64,000 nt of DNA from NCBI GenBank assembly GCA_026874595.1, contig CM049322.1, positions 53,283,386-53,347,385 of the forward strand, given 5' to 3'. Each line of letters starts with the position of its first letter. The first letter of the stretch is position 1. The stretch comes from Sipunculus nudus. Its lineage: Eukaryota > Annelida > Sipuncula > Golfingiida > Sipunculidae. The translations under genes were made by a program, and so were the position numbers. Positions 22,817 to 33,811 of this stretch are shown piece by piece. The notes beneath the pieces are model-generated. The model worked only from the letters and a program-made list of their open reading frames with translations. It had not been told where the DNA came from and did not search any database.

Positions 22817-24031
22817 ACAGGCGCTTGAATCGCTATTTGTGTTGATCTTGGTTTAAATAGTGTTCAATTTACCTTAACAACATTCCCCTACCGTTTAATG
22901 TGCTTTAAACCATGTTATATCGTTTGCCGGTACTTGTATATATAATAGATACACAAGGCCGGCATCCACTTCTGCGGACGGGTCTGTAACCATTAAGTGA
23001 CGAACAGACAGATTTATCCCAGATTACTATTTCCATCATTATCAACCAATCAGGTGTTAGCTTCCAGGGAGGAATCCTAACTGCTGACCAAGATACATTG
23101 GGATTTCCTTGTTTGGGGTAACAGCTGCTTAATGGATGCAGACTAGTTACAAATAAGAGCTCATTACACGTGGTACACTGTGTGTTTTGGAATTGTTGAT
23201 GCTTTTATAGAAAGAAGAACTGGCCATTTAACCACTGTAAGTTTCTTCCCTCGAAATTCTTTGAAATATTTGGGAATTTCCATTGATTTCTTGTATTATC
23301 GCCTGCCCGTCCGCAGACGTGGATGCCGGCCTTGTGTATCTATTATATAAGGCCGCTCTTATTGACACACGGGGTGTGTCAATAAGGTCCAGTTTATTGA
23401 CACACGGTTTAACTGCGCATGCGTCAAATCTGTCACACTCCCCCTAGATGGCAGGGCGTTCACCGTTTGTCACTAACAACCCCCGTCGTGATACCCGAAA
23501 CCGTGTGTCAATAACGCGAGTTGTTGTCACTATAGCAGGTCCTAATTACCGGGCCGTGTAGGAGAAGTGGTAGCTTTGGACTAATCAGGTGTTACCATTG
23601 GGGTCCTTTGATCTCTGACACAAATGTTTAACATTTATAATAGTTTATTACTTTCATCGCCAGGTAGTTTCCCTGGTAGCCTTTGAAGTTACCTGGCCCT
23701 TTGATCTAGGACACCAGTGATCAAAGTGATTAATTGGGGCAACGGTGCGCCAGCTTAATTGCGGTACGCATGAATGACCACTGGTGACACGGGGTAACCG
23801 AGACTCCCAATTCTCAGTACCCGAGACCTCAAAACACAGTAACCAAGACTTCCAAATCGAGGTAACCGAGACTTTCGGACCGTGTGTCAATAAGCACTCC
23901 GATTATATAAACAAGTACCGGCAAACAATATAACATGGTTTAAAGCTCATTAAACGGTAGGGGATTGTTGTTAAGGTAAATTAAACACTATTTAAACCAA
24001 GATCAACACAAATAGCGATTCAAGCGCCTGT
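22817..24031. mobile_element. Mutator-like foldback element with long TIRs and 9-bp TSD
   Basis: The left arm 22817-22982 (starting ACAGGCGCTTGAATCGC) is mirrored by a right arm made of two pieces, 23306-23341 and 23911-24031. Both ends are flanked by GGACAAACC (22808-22816 and 24032-24040), a 9-bp target-site duplication. Long TIRs of about 160 bp with a 9-bp duplication fit Mutator-like elements (MULEs). No transposase ORF is present, so it is non-autonomous. The right arm is interrupted by the nested element 23351-23901. Confidence 0.8.
23351..23901. mobile_element. Nested 551-bp DNA transposon with 9-bp TSD
   Basis: Flanked by ATTATATAA on both sides (23342-23350 and 23902-23910). The ends share CTTATTGACACACGG in inverted orientation after 6-7 divergent terminal bases. 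The undisturbed left arm of the host MULE shows the empty site (GTGTATCTATTATATA on its complement), proving insertion. Two more copies of the TIR core lie just inside the left end (23371-23387, inverted; and about 23394-23405). The superfamily is uncertain: an 8-9-bp TSD allows Mutator, Merlin or a relative. It has no ORF of note. Confidence 0.78.
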
Positions 24032-24190
24032 GGACAAACCCTGTGCCTGGGCGATAATTGGGGTTATCTTGTTTGTAGGGCCATTAATAGTTGTCTAGGC
24101 AGAGGGTATGGCAAAAATCAAGGCAGATATATATAGATCATAACTGGGGAACACACGGAGTAGTGAGATTAATAAAATAAGCCACGTTAC

Positions 24191-24243
24191 CGGTCCATCT
24201 CCGCTTCAATCTCCTTCATCTTCTCGTCACTGATCGACGCCAT
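24191..24243 (-). CDS. First coding exon of an unidentified minus-strand gene
   Basis: On the minus strand CAACATGG gives a good start context and encodes MASISDEKMKEIEAEMD plus two bases of an Arg codon (CG), then a splice donor (CG|GTAACG at 24190-24189). The peptide is highly charged and would be helical or coiled-coil. The 5' side carries plausible untranslated sequence and a (GA)n tract (24324-24374 on the complement). I do not recognise the protein, and no downstream exon in 1-24 kb can be linked with confidence. The intron phase is 2. Together with PKNOX this suggests divergent transcription from the 24-28 kb interval. Confidence 0.55.
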
Positions 24244-24320
24244 GTTGACGGTCTGTGTACGTGTGTATTCGACTGACCAGGGAATGTAACAGTAGTTAGT
24301 AAGATCTGAGGCAGGAGAGT

Positions 24321-24323
<3 letters not shown>

Positions 24324-24374
<51 letters not shown>
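24324..24374. repeat. (CT)n microsatellite
   Basis: About 25 CT repeats, that is (GA)n for the minus-strand gene starting at 24243. GA tracts just upstream of a start can act as GAGA-type promoter elements, but this is inference. Confidence 0.9.
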
Positions 24375-24378
<4 letters not shown>

Positions 24379-24663
24379 ATTTATCCAATTATCCTTGCAC
24401 GTGAATAAAAGTTTTTTACAACTACAAAATATGTAAGCTATGTAAACAACGGGGCCTATAAAATATATCCACAATAACCAATAAGTAAAAATATACGTAT
24501 TTATAAGCCATATTATAGAACAATATAGTGCTCTTTCATTTCTAAAGGGCCTTTTTTCAGTGGGGGGGGGCAAGGGTGATATTTTCCCCTCTTTTTTTAA
24601 CAGTAGGGAAAATAACATTATGCCCCTCTCATCTTTGAGAGGAATCAAACTTATATATGTACG

Positions 24664-24767
<104 letters not shown>

Positions 24768-24972
24768 AACTTACCCCAATTTCTTCATTCAAATAGTTTA
24801 TATAGTTTCATTATATGTTCAGTAATATTTCAATGATGAGAAAAATTAGGCTATTATTTGCGTCAACATATATTATGTTTTAAATGTTTTTAAAATTGGG
24901 TGTCTTAAATCAAATTCATATAATATATAAATGAAATATTGAAAATTTGCAAAAAAATATATTCATGTATGC

Positions 24973-25175
24973 ACAGTGAAACCTGGGCAATAAGACCACC
25001 TGTGAGACTATTTGTCAGTAGCCAAATGTGATCTTAATTCATATGTGGTCTTATATTAGACAGGTCAGATATAACCAATGTTATTAATGTGAATGTATTC
25101 GGTTCATTCAAGGGTGGTCTTAAAAGACGGGCGGTCTTATTATACAGGTGGTCTTTCAGAAAGGTTCCACCTTAT
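24973..25175. mobile_element. MITE-like repeat starting CAGTGAAACCTG
   Basis: CAGTGAAACCTG followed by repeated GTGGTCTTA and ACAGGT-type phrases, ending near AGGTTCCACCTTA. A second copy is at 31759-31944. A short relative with mirror-image ends is at 34200-34299. The start and TA-rich flanks suggest a Tc1/mariner-type MITE family. Confidence 0.6.
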
Positions 25176-25589
25176 GAATAATCAACATATACAGCCGATA
25201 ATATGTGGTGAGGCTTTTTCTTATTTAACATAACGGAAGTTGTTTATGGAGGTTTTTAGCAGCAGACCATATAGCGGGGAAGGGGGAATATACACACACA
25301 TCTACAAACATTCTTCACTTGAAAAAAAATGAAAAAGAAAATATTTCTTTGTGACAACCTGTTTTAGTTGATATTAAAATGATGCTGTAAAAACTTAGAG
25401 GAAAACCAGGAATTTAATAATATATAATACTTGCACAAGTTGCAATTTTCAACTTCTTATTTTATTCATATGTTTTTCAATAAATTTCCAGTTTCTCCCA
25501 AGAAGAACAAGTATCTGTTCATGTCATCCCTTTATTCTCATATGCCTGGGAAGATTTGTTGAAATAAAATAAAATAGTCACAGAACTCA

Positions 25590-25935
25590 TTGCCCCCACC
25601 AGGAGTATATACTATGCTTTAATACCCCTTCGTGTGCGTGTGTGTGTTTTTTCACAACATAACTCATGCAATCATGGACGGAATCTCATGATATTTTCAT
25701 GGCATTTCGGGAATTGGCCGATCAAGAAACGATAAGATTTTGGTTTGGGATCCTGCACATGATCCGGATTCAGGAGCGTCATCAAGAAATTTCACAAACA
25801 CACAGTCACTTATGCATGAATGAAGCTGAAAATATGGGCCGAATAAGTGAATGCAAACACGGGTTGCATGGGGAGCGTTACACAATAGGTACTCTCACAT
25901 GGCGGGAGCTTGTAAGCATTCGATCGTAATATAGA
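25590..25935 (+). repeat. Dispersed repeat with (GT)n and TTCACAACATAACTCA
   Basis: Fuller copy of the family fragment at 12290-12440; the reverse-complement copy is at 32930-33300. All share the CACAACATAACTCA segment, a phrase about ATGG..GAATCTCATGA, and a tail with GAATAAGTGAATGCAAACA. The open frame at 25666-25929 is repeat-derived. Confidence 0.65.
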
Positions 25936-26658
25936 ATGCAGATTTCTGGTATCTATCTATATACAGGTCCTGTATTTATTCTCGTCATTGTATATACCTC
26001 CGCCAGGTGGCATGAGCTACTATGTTTTACCTTAGTTCCCTGGTTGTCTGTCAAGTAAATAAAAACAAAAACATTTTTATAAGATTTGCTTAAAGGAGCC
26101 TATTCCGACATCTGCACGAGGTCATATAACTCAAGATGACCAACTGATCCTCTTATTGATTAAAATAGGTCGTGGGCAAAGGCTAGCTATTCGTTTTGTT
26201 TATATATCCACGTGTTTATTTAAACATGTTGGGTGGTCCGCCATAATAAAAATAACATTCAGCGATAAAGGACATTTGGCGATCCATAGTAGAGGGCTTT
26301 TTTTTTTTTTTTTTTGTTTTACAACTAGTGAGCTGTTAACTTCCGCACATATGCACCTAAAACCACTATATAGGTTACATTTTTTTTCTGTTTGTCAACA
26401 CTGGCACATTAATTCAAGTACCGTATTTAACTGTCGAGGTCCGTAACCATTGTCATATATAGCTAACCAATAAATGGAGTTGAAAAAAAAATCCTGGTAT
26501 CGATTTTGTAGTTGGATTAAGATCTGGAGATTGTGGAATCTGATCACTTTCTTATTCCATCCATCTTTGTATTTTAATTGTAATTAGGTTTAGATGACAT
26601 TTTATATGTTTATGTTTGTTCCTTTATATATATGTATATACATGTAAATGAATGTATG

Positions 26659-26698
<40 letters not shown>

Positions 26699-26816
26699 CC
26701 GGCTTAAATGGTTTACGTTTAGTGAATAGGGGGGGGGGGGAGGTATATAGGTATATATAGGGCCTATAGGATAAAAATTAATGGGGACATTGAAACAAAT
26801 TATGGCCCGAGTACTG
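25936..26816. other. No gene seen; microsatellites only
   Basis: AT-rich sequence with a T run (26300-26317), a TA run (26656-26693) and a G run (26730-26740). CCTCCGCCAGGTGGCATGAGC at about 25995 resembles the start of the repeat family at 30249. Confidence 0.5.
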
Positions 26817-27195
26817 GGCCATAAAGGTATATATGGTTCTCATGAACGTTTTTTAGAAATCAGTGCGGGCGGGCGATTTTTTTGTTTGTTTACTTTTTCT
26901 AAGGCCCTATATGTTTCAATAAAAGTGTCATATATGATCAGGGGAAACATGATAATAACAGAATGTGTTTGCTAAACATGTCAGGTACAAGCACTACATA
27001 ACAAAGGAAATCTGATAAAAATTGTAATATTTTATCTTTATTTTATCTTCCTTAAAGCAAAGTCCGAGCACTGGAGCTCAAAATTGGGAAGTTTCTGTTG
27101 AAAATCAAATAAAACAAATTTGATGCGGGGGGGGGGGGGGGGTTAAAATATTGACGCGGGCGGTGCCTGAGCACCATATCTTTTTTGTGGCTCTA
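26817..27195. mobile_element. Second copy of the GGCCA-ended MITE
   Basis: Aligns with 14386-14732 through TTTAGAAATCA, GTTTCAATAAAA, AAGTCCGAGC.CTGGAGCTCAAAATTGG and a long G run, and ends CGGGCGGTGCCTGAGCACCATA. The ends are more decayed than in the first copy. Confidence 0.6.
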
Positions 27196-27249
27196 CTGGG
27201 AATTTTTCTTACATGGACTCGTGGGTCTATCATAGCTAGGCCCTATATT

Positions 27250-27287
<38 letters not shown>

Positions 27288-28059
27288 TATATAGGGGGGA
27301 TTTTAGTATCTATAGTTTGCCCCCCCCCCCCCCCAACAATTTTTTGGCCTTATATACATTTTTGAATGAAAAACATCATTTTACAGTTTCAAACACATTA
27401 ATTAAAGTTTCCGCATGCACTACCCCCTCCCCAACACCCGTCAACCTTCAGGAGAATCATGGCCCTTCGGCCGATATTATATTTAACACCCCCCCCCCCC
27501 CCCCCCCCAAACCAGAAACACGTTCCCACGCCTTTGATACACACTACCTGTGCAGTTGCTTTTAAGATAACGTACGTCTATAGGCCATATATACACAAAC
27601 TGCATTTTAATGTGAACCCACAGCCATATACGTGTATACAAGGCCTATTGTTAAACCTTCATATATTTATAGTTGGCCTACGTGTATATCTGATAAACGT
27701 ATATGTCCGTATGATGACTACAAAAACAGCATGAAACCCAACAGGTGAGCGGGTCAGAGTTCCATGACAGACTGGTCAAGCTTAGCCGAGTCAAGACGTT
27801 TCACATGTTCCAGTACACATATTATACCGCCCACCCGGGCATCGCATTAGGTTCAACTCGCGATCAATATTTGAGGGTGTGTCTTGCGAGTAGTAACACA
27901 AAACAAACGTAGCATTCAGCACCGAATCAACAAACCCACGTGGTATGCCACAGATTTTTAAGCAGCTTAGATAACATTGGAGCTGATAGTGAAAGCAGTA
28001 AATTAGCAGATTTCGCTATCACGTTCACAGCTCATAAATCACGGGAGCTTCATAAAACC
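27196..28059. other. Upstream flank of the PKNOX promoter
   Basis: TA microsatellite (27250-27291), two C runs (27320-27334 and 27489-27508) and ordinary single-copy-looking sequence that becomes GC-richer from about 27740. No coding sequence is supported; the short frames at 27317-27734 are proline-rich only because of the C runs. Confidence 0.5.
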
Positions 28060-28226
28060 GTCAAAACATGTCAAGCACCCGCGAGCCAGCCCCCCGTGAC
28101 GTCACGTGCCTCATTAGCATAAATAATCAATAGGACATGTGGCTTGTACGTCACGTGACGGGGTGGGACCTTCATTTGCATTAATTGACGGCCGCCATCA
28201 TTGACGAAGAGTGACAGTGTCTTTGG
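28060..28226 (+). promoter_or_regulatory. PKNOX: Probable PKNOX promoter and noncoding first exon
   Basis: A GC-rich patch with a perfect CRE (TGACGTCA, 28097-28104), overlapping E-box CACGTG (28103-28108), a second palindromic E-box GTCACGTGAC (28150-28159), an octamer ATTTGCAT (28174-28181) and a YY1-type GCCGCCATC (28191-28199). A strong splice donor TTTGG|GTGAGT follows, with its GT at 28227. PKNOX exon 1 as read here has only 34 nt of leader after an acceptor (33694), so an upstream noncoding exon is required, and this is the best candidate. Transcript start and linkage are inference. Confidence 0.5.
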
Positions 28227-28227
28227 G

Positions 28228-28947
28228 TGAGTTTAGCTGCCACTCAATTCTTGTAGCCGTGCCTTCGCGAATGGCAACTATGGGAACACTGTTTCTGATT
28301 TATAAGTGACATTTACATCTTGCATGTATCGAGTACAGCGCCGCGGTTGCTACAAAATGGCCTGATTTCCTCATGCCACATTTCGGCGGTTTGCATCAAA
28401 AAGACTTGCGCCCTGTCCGCTTTTCTGTGCCAGGGAGCTGTTTTCACATACACGCACAAAAACATCCACACACCGGCACATCCGCTTACATACACATAGT
28501 TGGTCCACAAATACGGTCTCTGCTGTCATTCTAACCTATGTCGTGCCCCATATTTGTTTTCAATTAGCAGACGAGGTAATCTGTCTGCGGTCCATCATGT
28601 TTACATCGTTTTACATCCCTTGCCATTAGGGTTTTATGTGGAATTTTACGGTAAAGTCTGAACCATAGGATATGGATCTGGGCCAAATAGATCTAAAAAT
28701 AGTAATGTAAGATGACTATACTCTTAGTAATATCGTTACTCGTTGGATCTATCACATTAATCAAATTATATCAGCCAATAACCGGACAAAAATTATCTTC
28801 AGGCCCGTTAAAATTCTAACTGGGGTGGTAATTTTCATGCCTATCACACTACCAAGATGTCCAATAATAAGCACGGATCCCATACCAATGATCAATATTA
28901 AATGGAAATGTACAATATGTTTGGTCCACCAAGGCGGCAAGGGGTAT

Positions 28948-28987
<40 letters not shown>

Positions 28988-31900
28988 AAATCCTTTAATT
29001 TTTTAAAATTACATATCAGTGAATGAACAAGTTACCAGTGACCCAGACTAAATAAATACTTTAAAAAGTAAATTGTAAAGGAAACTAAGTTGTGTGAAGC
29101 AATTATTCAAAATTTAACATGAGAAAATATTACTGTAATTGTAAGTCTGTGTTTCACTCACGACATGATGCCTGAATCAACTTTTAAAGTCTACTGGTCT
29201 GCATCCATTGACAATTTGCTAAAACAATGTGATTATACTTGTTACAAATAATTATGAATACACTTTTTACTAATAAAGTTGTAAATTTTACATACTTCCA
29301 TGTGAATCTTCCCTTATTGCATGAATCCACAATTGGTTTTTCGATAATTATTATTGAAAATGCGAGTTTAACTTTTAATTTGCACACCCCTGTGGGTCTG
29401 TGACACGTACCTTTTGATGTACCAGTATCCAGGTCCTTGATTAAATAATCAAATATGCGCATGATGGTCATAAATATTACAAGATGCCTCATCACCTCAA
29501 AGTGCCATCAGGCACTGTTATTTTATAGAGAAGTAGCCAATAAGTTGCAAAATATATACTAAGTACAACATTATTAAATAATTTTGAACCAGATGTAATC
29601 CATTGTTTTTTATATGAATGCTGACAGACTGTTCTGCTGGACTGTAAACATTATTTTTAGCCAACTTTTCTAGGAAAACAAAAGATTCCAAGAGATTTCA
29701 TTGCTATAAATAGTTAAAGATTGGTTGTAAATAATAAGAAATTTAGGGATCCTTTTTTTCAAACTTGCATAAAAGTGCAGACTGAACTGTTTGGACTGGT
29801 CCAGTCCATGATTTTGGCTGGACCAGACCTTAAACGCTAAATACTGGACCGCTTATCCCTGGACCAATCAGGACCGCTGTACCTTATTTCTAAGGTTTAA
29901 GCTAAACAGATGACTCTATAGATTAAGTTTAAACCTAAAAATCTTGTCAGTGGTGGATCCAAGATTTTAGAAAGGGGATGGTCCAATCAAGGAAGACCTA
30001 AGTAAAGAAACTTTAACCTAAAAACAGGTCCTCTGGTCATGGAAGGAGGGTGTAGGTTGCAAAAATTGGGTTTGAAAAATACTGGACACCCTGCCCCCCC
30101 CCCCCCCGATGCGCTACTGCTTGTTATGAACAAGGTGTAATTGGACTAGCAAAGAAAGACTCTGTATTTAAAACAATGGTAACTACAATAAGTATAATTA
30201 TATATGCATATTATTTTATATTTTTAGTGGATGAGTAAAGGGACATTTGTACCTCCGCCAAGGGGCAGGGGTTATATTTTTGCCGGAATTGGTGTGTTTG
30301 CCAGTAGGCAACATTACCAAAAAAGTTATAAACAGTTTTTAATGAAAATTTTGGGCTCAGTAATGATACAAGGAACAGTTAAATTTGGGGGGTGATCCAG
30401 TTCACCTCCTGGATCCATGAATTTTAATGGAAAATGCTGAGCTTTCCTGACGATGCCATATGGGGAGGGGGGGCGTGAGCTGCCTCGGCAGAGGTCTGCA
30501 CTCCTGAGTTTTTCTGGTTTGTTATTAAGTTATGATTAAAGTGACATTATTTGGAAAATAAAATGATACACTTTAATGGCAATCTGATCAGTTATTCCAA
30601 GGAATATAATAAGATACAAACATGAGAAATATCTGGAAATTAAGAAGTAGGAATTTCTGTTTCTAGAATTTTCAGGAAGCTTTACCGCATTCACTTTTAT
30701 ATCTGCATATATCATACTTGGACTCCTACCCATTTGCAGGATGTTTCTCTTTGGTCCTCTGTTATGCCTGAGATATCAAAACAACATTGGAGTGATGAAA
30801 ATTTTGTATATGTTTCATTGGCAAATATGCACAAAGTCTCAAATAAATAGGTGTCTGCTCCTTGGAAATTATAAAAGTTTAGCCAACATCATAGACCCAT
30901 GTGTGGCCTTTATCGCTGTATGTGGCAAGATTTAGGAATCTGATACTGGATTAAATTAGATTCAAAACAATTATTGTGACCCTCAAAATGGGAAGGGAAG
31001 GGGGGGGGAGGTGTGGCAGTAAACATCACTAAACATATTTGCATATATTGATGGAGTCCTTATATGAGGAACAAACATCTATTTGTCATGTTAGCTATGG
31101 CTGAAACACTCTATCATTTGTCTATAGATTTAGTAAAGTAGTATACAGTAATATACCTGGCATATGAATTTAATTTGCAGTGTTCGCATTTTGAGGTTCA
31201 CCAAAACAATGAAAAAAGGTATTTTCTTTTCTTTCAGTTCCGCGGATGAATGCAAATAAATTAACTATAGGCCGCCTTGCATATTTGATTGGCCGAATCT
31301 TTATCACAACACCAAACAGGAGGGGGGGGGGGGATGTGGGACTCATAAACTGCTTGAATTCCAAAGAACAAAAAACAAGCTGTACAAGCAAATATTATAT
31401 ATATCTATATACTAATCAGCTCACTTCTTTTGTATATGCTAATCTTTTCTGTCATTTCTGACATGCTTAAGTCACTCAGAGCTATATAGATATATTTTGC
31501 ACCAACAGTTCCACACAATCCATCTTAATTGTAAATTGTAGGGGTTATTAGGTGTCTTCACAAAGCAGAGGCTATAAATGTGGCCTGAGATTGTGAATAG
31601 ATTCATTTAAACAGTTAAATTCATATATATATGAATTACATTTAAATAAAGGAGTTGCAGTGTACTGATTTTTCGATGCATTGCTTTATACACCCCTACT
31701 ATGAATGAGTTCTAATTATCTGGCCAATCTAGACCATATTCTGCATAACAAGATAGTACAGTGAAACCTGTGTTATGACTATGAGACCAAACATGGCACT
31801 GGCCAAGAGTGGTCTAAATGCACAGGTGGCCTTATTAGACAGGTCAGGTAAAACCAATTATGAATGCTTTTGGTTCACCAAAATGTGGTCTTAATAGACA

Positions 31901-33694
31901 GGTGGTCTTAGTTGATTGGTGGTCTTTCAGACAGGTTCTTACCTTATATGACAGATATAACCACTAAGAATAAACAACAGCATTTAGAATATATAAAGAG
32001 GTGCAGGTGTAGTTATACTGTCATCCCAGTCTACAGAGAACTTGAATCGTGGCCCGTTACCAGTTTAGTACCTGTATGACTGTTGGTCTCTATCGGTAAT
32101 AATATTAACAGTTGGACTGTTGTTGGACTGATGTTTATGTATGCCAGGCTTGCACCATTGACATGCTTGAATAATTATAGGACCGGTACAACGTTGGCTG
32201 AGATGGTATCTGATACCATTAGGCTAGTAATGGTTAAAAAGGCCATGGCAGTTAGAGCTTGGCTGTGGATAGGAGCCACCTGATAGACCACCTATTTATT
32301 AAGACCACCACCCTGACCATCACCATGGCATTCAGGGTGATGTACAAACTGAATTTACCTGGACTTTAAAGTATAATTCTATGCAGCAGAGTGCTTGAAA
32401 CAACCATTATATAATCAATTATTGGCCCTTTTTTTTACTTCAGTCATCAAACAGTTTTACAACCAATCCTGACACTTGTAGATGTAAGTCTCTGATGAAA
32501 TATTGTGACTTTTAATGTCAGCACTGTTTATAATAATCAATTGAGCACTAAAAGTTGATTATCAAGAACAACCAGTTTGGCATTTTTGGCAATACACAGG
32601 CCTGTGGTATAGATAGAATAAACAAAACTCAGCTCCCAGATTTCTTGTTTAACTGAAAATAAATAAAGTTATTTTCCTTTATAATGGCTATATATCATCA
32701 GTGTTATCATGTCCAGGGTTGCTTTTGGTTATACTTGGCCTTGTTAGTGTTTTAGCAACAGAGCCCATCACTGCACAATTACAGGTGTTTGTGGGACCCA
32801 GATTTTGTGCCTTCTGATGTGGCAATGTTGAGACATAATGTGATTGGTGGTTAATGCTGTTGTGTCAGTTTGCTATGAGGACTCACTGGTAAATATATAG
32901 TGTTTTCCACACATCACAAATCAAAACCAAATTCTGCATTCTAAGGAATGCAAGTCTCCACCATGTGCGTGCATGGTCCCAATTTCTCCCCATTCCATGT
33001 TTGCATTCACCTATTTAGCCCATATTCTGTGGTTCATTCATGCATAAGTAACTCTACAGAAATAAGTGAATTTTCCTTGATGATGTTCCAGAATCCAGGA
33101 CATGTAACAGATCCACACCAAAATCTGATCTATCTTTCATTGGTCCATTCCTGAAATGGCCTGATATTTTCATGAGAATCTGTGGATGATTGCATGAGTT
33201 ATCTTGTGAACAAACTCACAAACACATACACAAAATGACAAATGGAAATTAATGCATACCCACCTTGCTGGGGGCTCATGCTATAAACAGTGACCCCCAT
33301 GCATTAAATTCATACCCACAAAGTTAAACCCCCTTCTGTTAGAATAATATGTTATAACATATATATTGTTACAAATTTGTCCACAAAATGTGATTGTGTC
33401 AAAGTTACTCAAGTAGAATACTCAAACAATTTTCGTCAAAGAGGTGTGTGTTCAATCTTTAATTTATCAAAGTGTTTTTGCAAGTCAGTTTTACTTGAAC
33501 ACAATATTAAATTGTTATTGTGTAAGACCTGCATTTGTCAAACATTAGTGAGTTAAAATATTTTTTTAAGAGAATTTTACTCACAGGTATTTAGTACTGT
33601 TTTATGTTTGTGGTAATTACCTAAACAGGGTTTTACTATAATTGAGAAATATAACTATATCATATAAATTAAATTTATTTTACTTTTATTCCAG
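28228..33694 (+). other. Probable first PKNOX intron
   Basis: About 5.5 kb without a supportable exon. It holds a TA run (28950-28984), a stretch rich in TGGACC/GGTCCAG (29790-29900), C and G runs (30092-30108, 31321-31333), a CCTCCGCCAAGG repeat start (about 30249), a MITE-like repeat (31759-31944) and a reverse copy of the CACAACATAACTCA repeat (32930-33300). The remainder is unremarkable AT-rich intron. Confidence 0.5.
31759..31944. mobile_element. Second copy of the CAGTGAAACCTG MITE-like repeat
   Basis: Shares the CAGTGAAACCTG start, TTAGACAGGTCAGGTA, GGTTCA(C/T), GTGGTCTTA and CAGGTGGTCTTA phrases with 24973-25175 in the same order. Confidence 0.6.
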
Positions 33695-33728
33695 GTAGTT
33701 TCTGTTGTTGCCAGGCAACACATCATTT

Positions 33729-33811
33729 ATGATATCCACGGCACCAGCCCAGGTGACCCAGCCGCAGCTGGTGGTTGCCACAACAACAGCAGCTTTACCT
33801 GAGAGTCACAG
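33729..33811 (+). CDS. PKNOX: PKNOX coding exon 1
   Basis: Acceptor TTTATTCCAG at 33685-33694; 34 nt of leader; ATG at 33729; Thr/Ala/Gln-rich residues 1-27; donor ACAG|GTAGGA; phase 2. The N-terminus is not conserved between PKNOX proteins, so the start is chosen from the open frame and the splice sites. Confidence 0.75.

Noticed and set aside
27317-27734. Proline-rich ORFs
   Set aside because: Produced by C homopolymer runs; no start context, domain or conservation signal.
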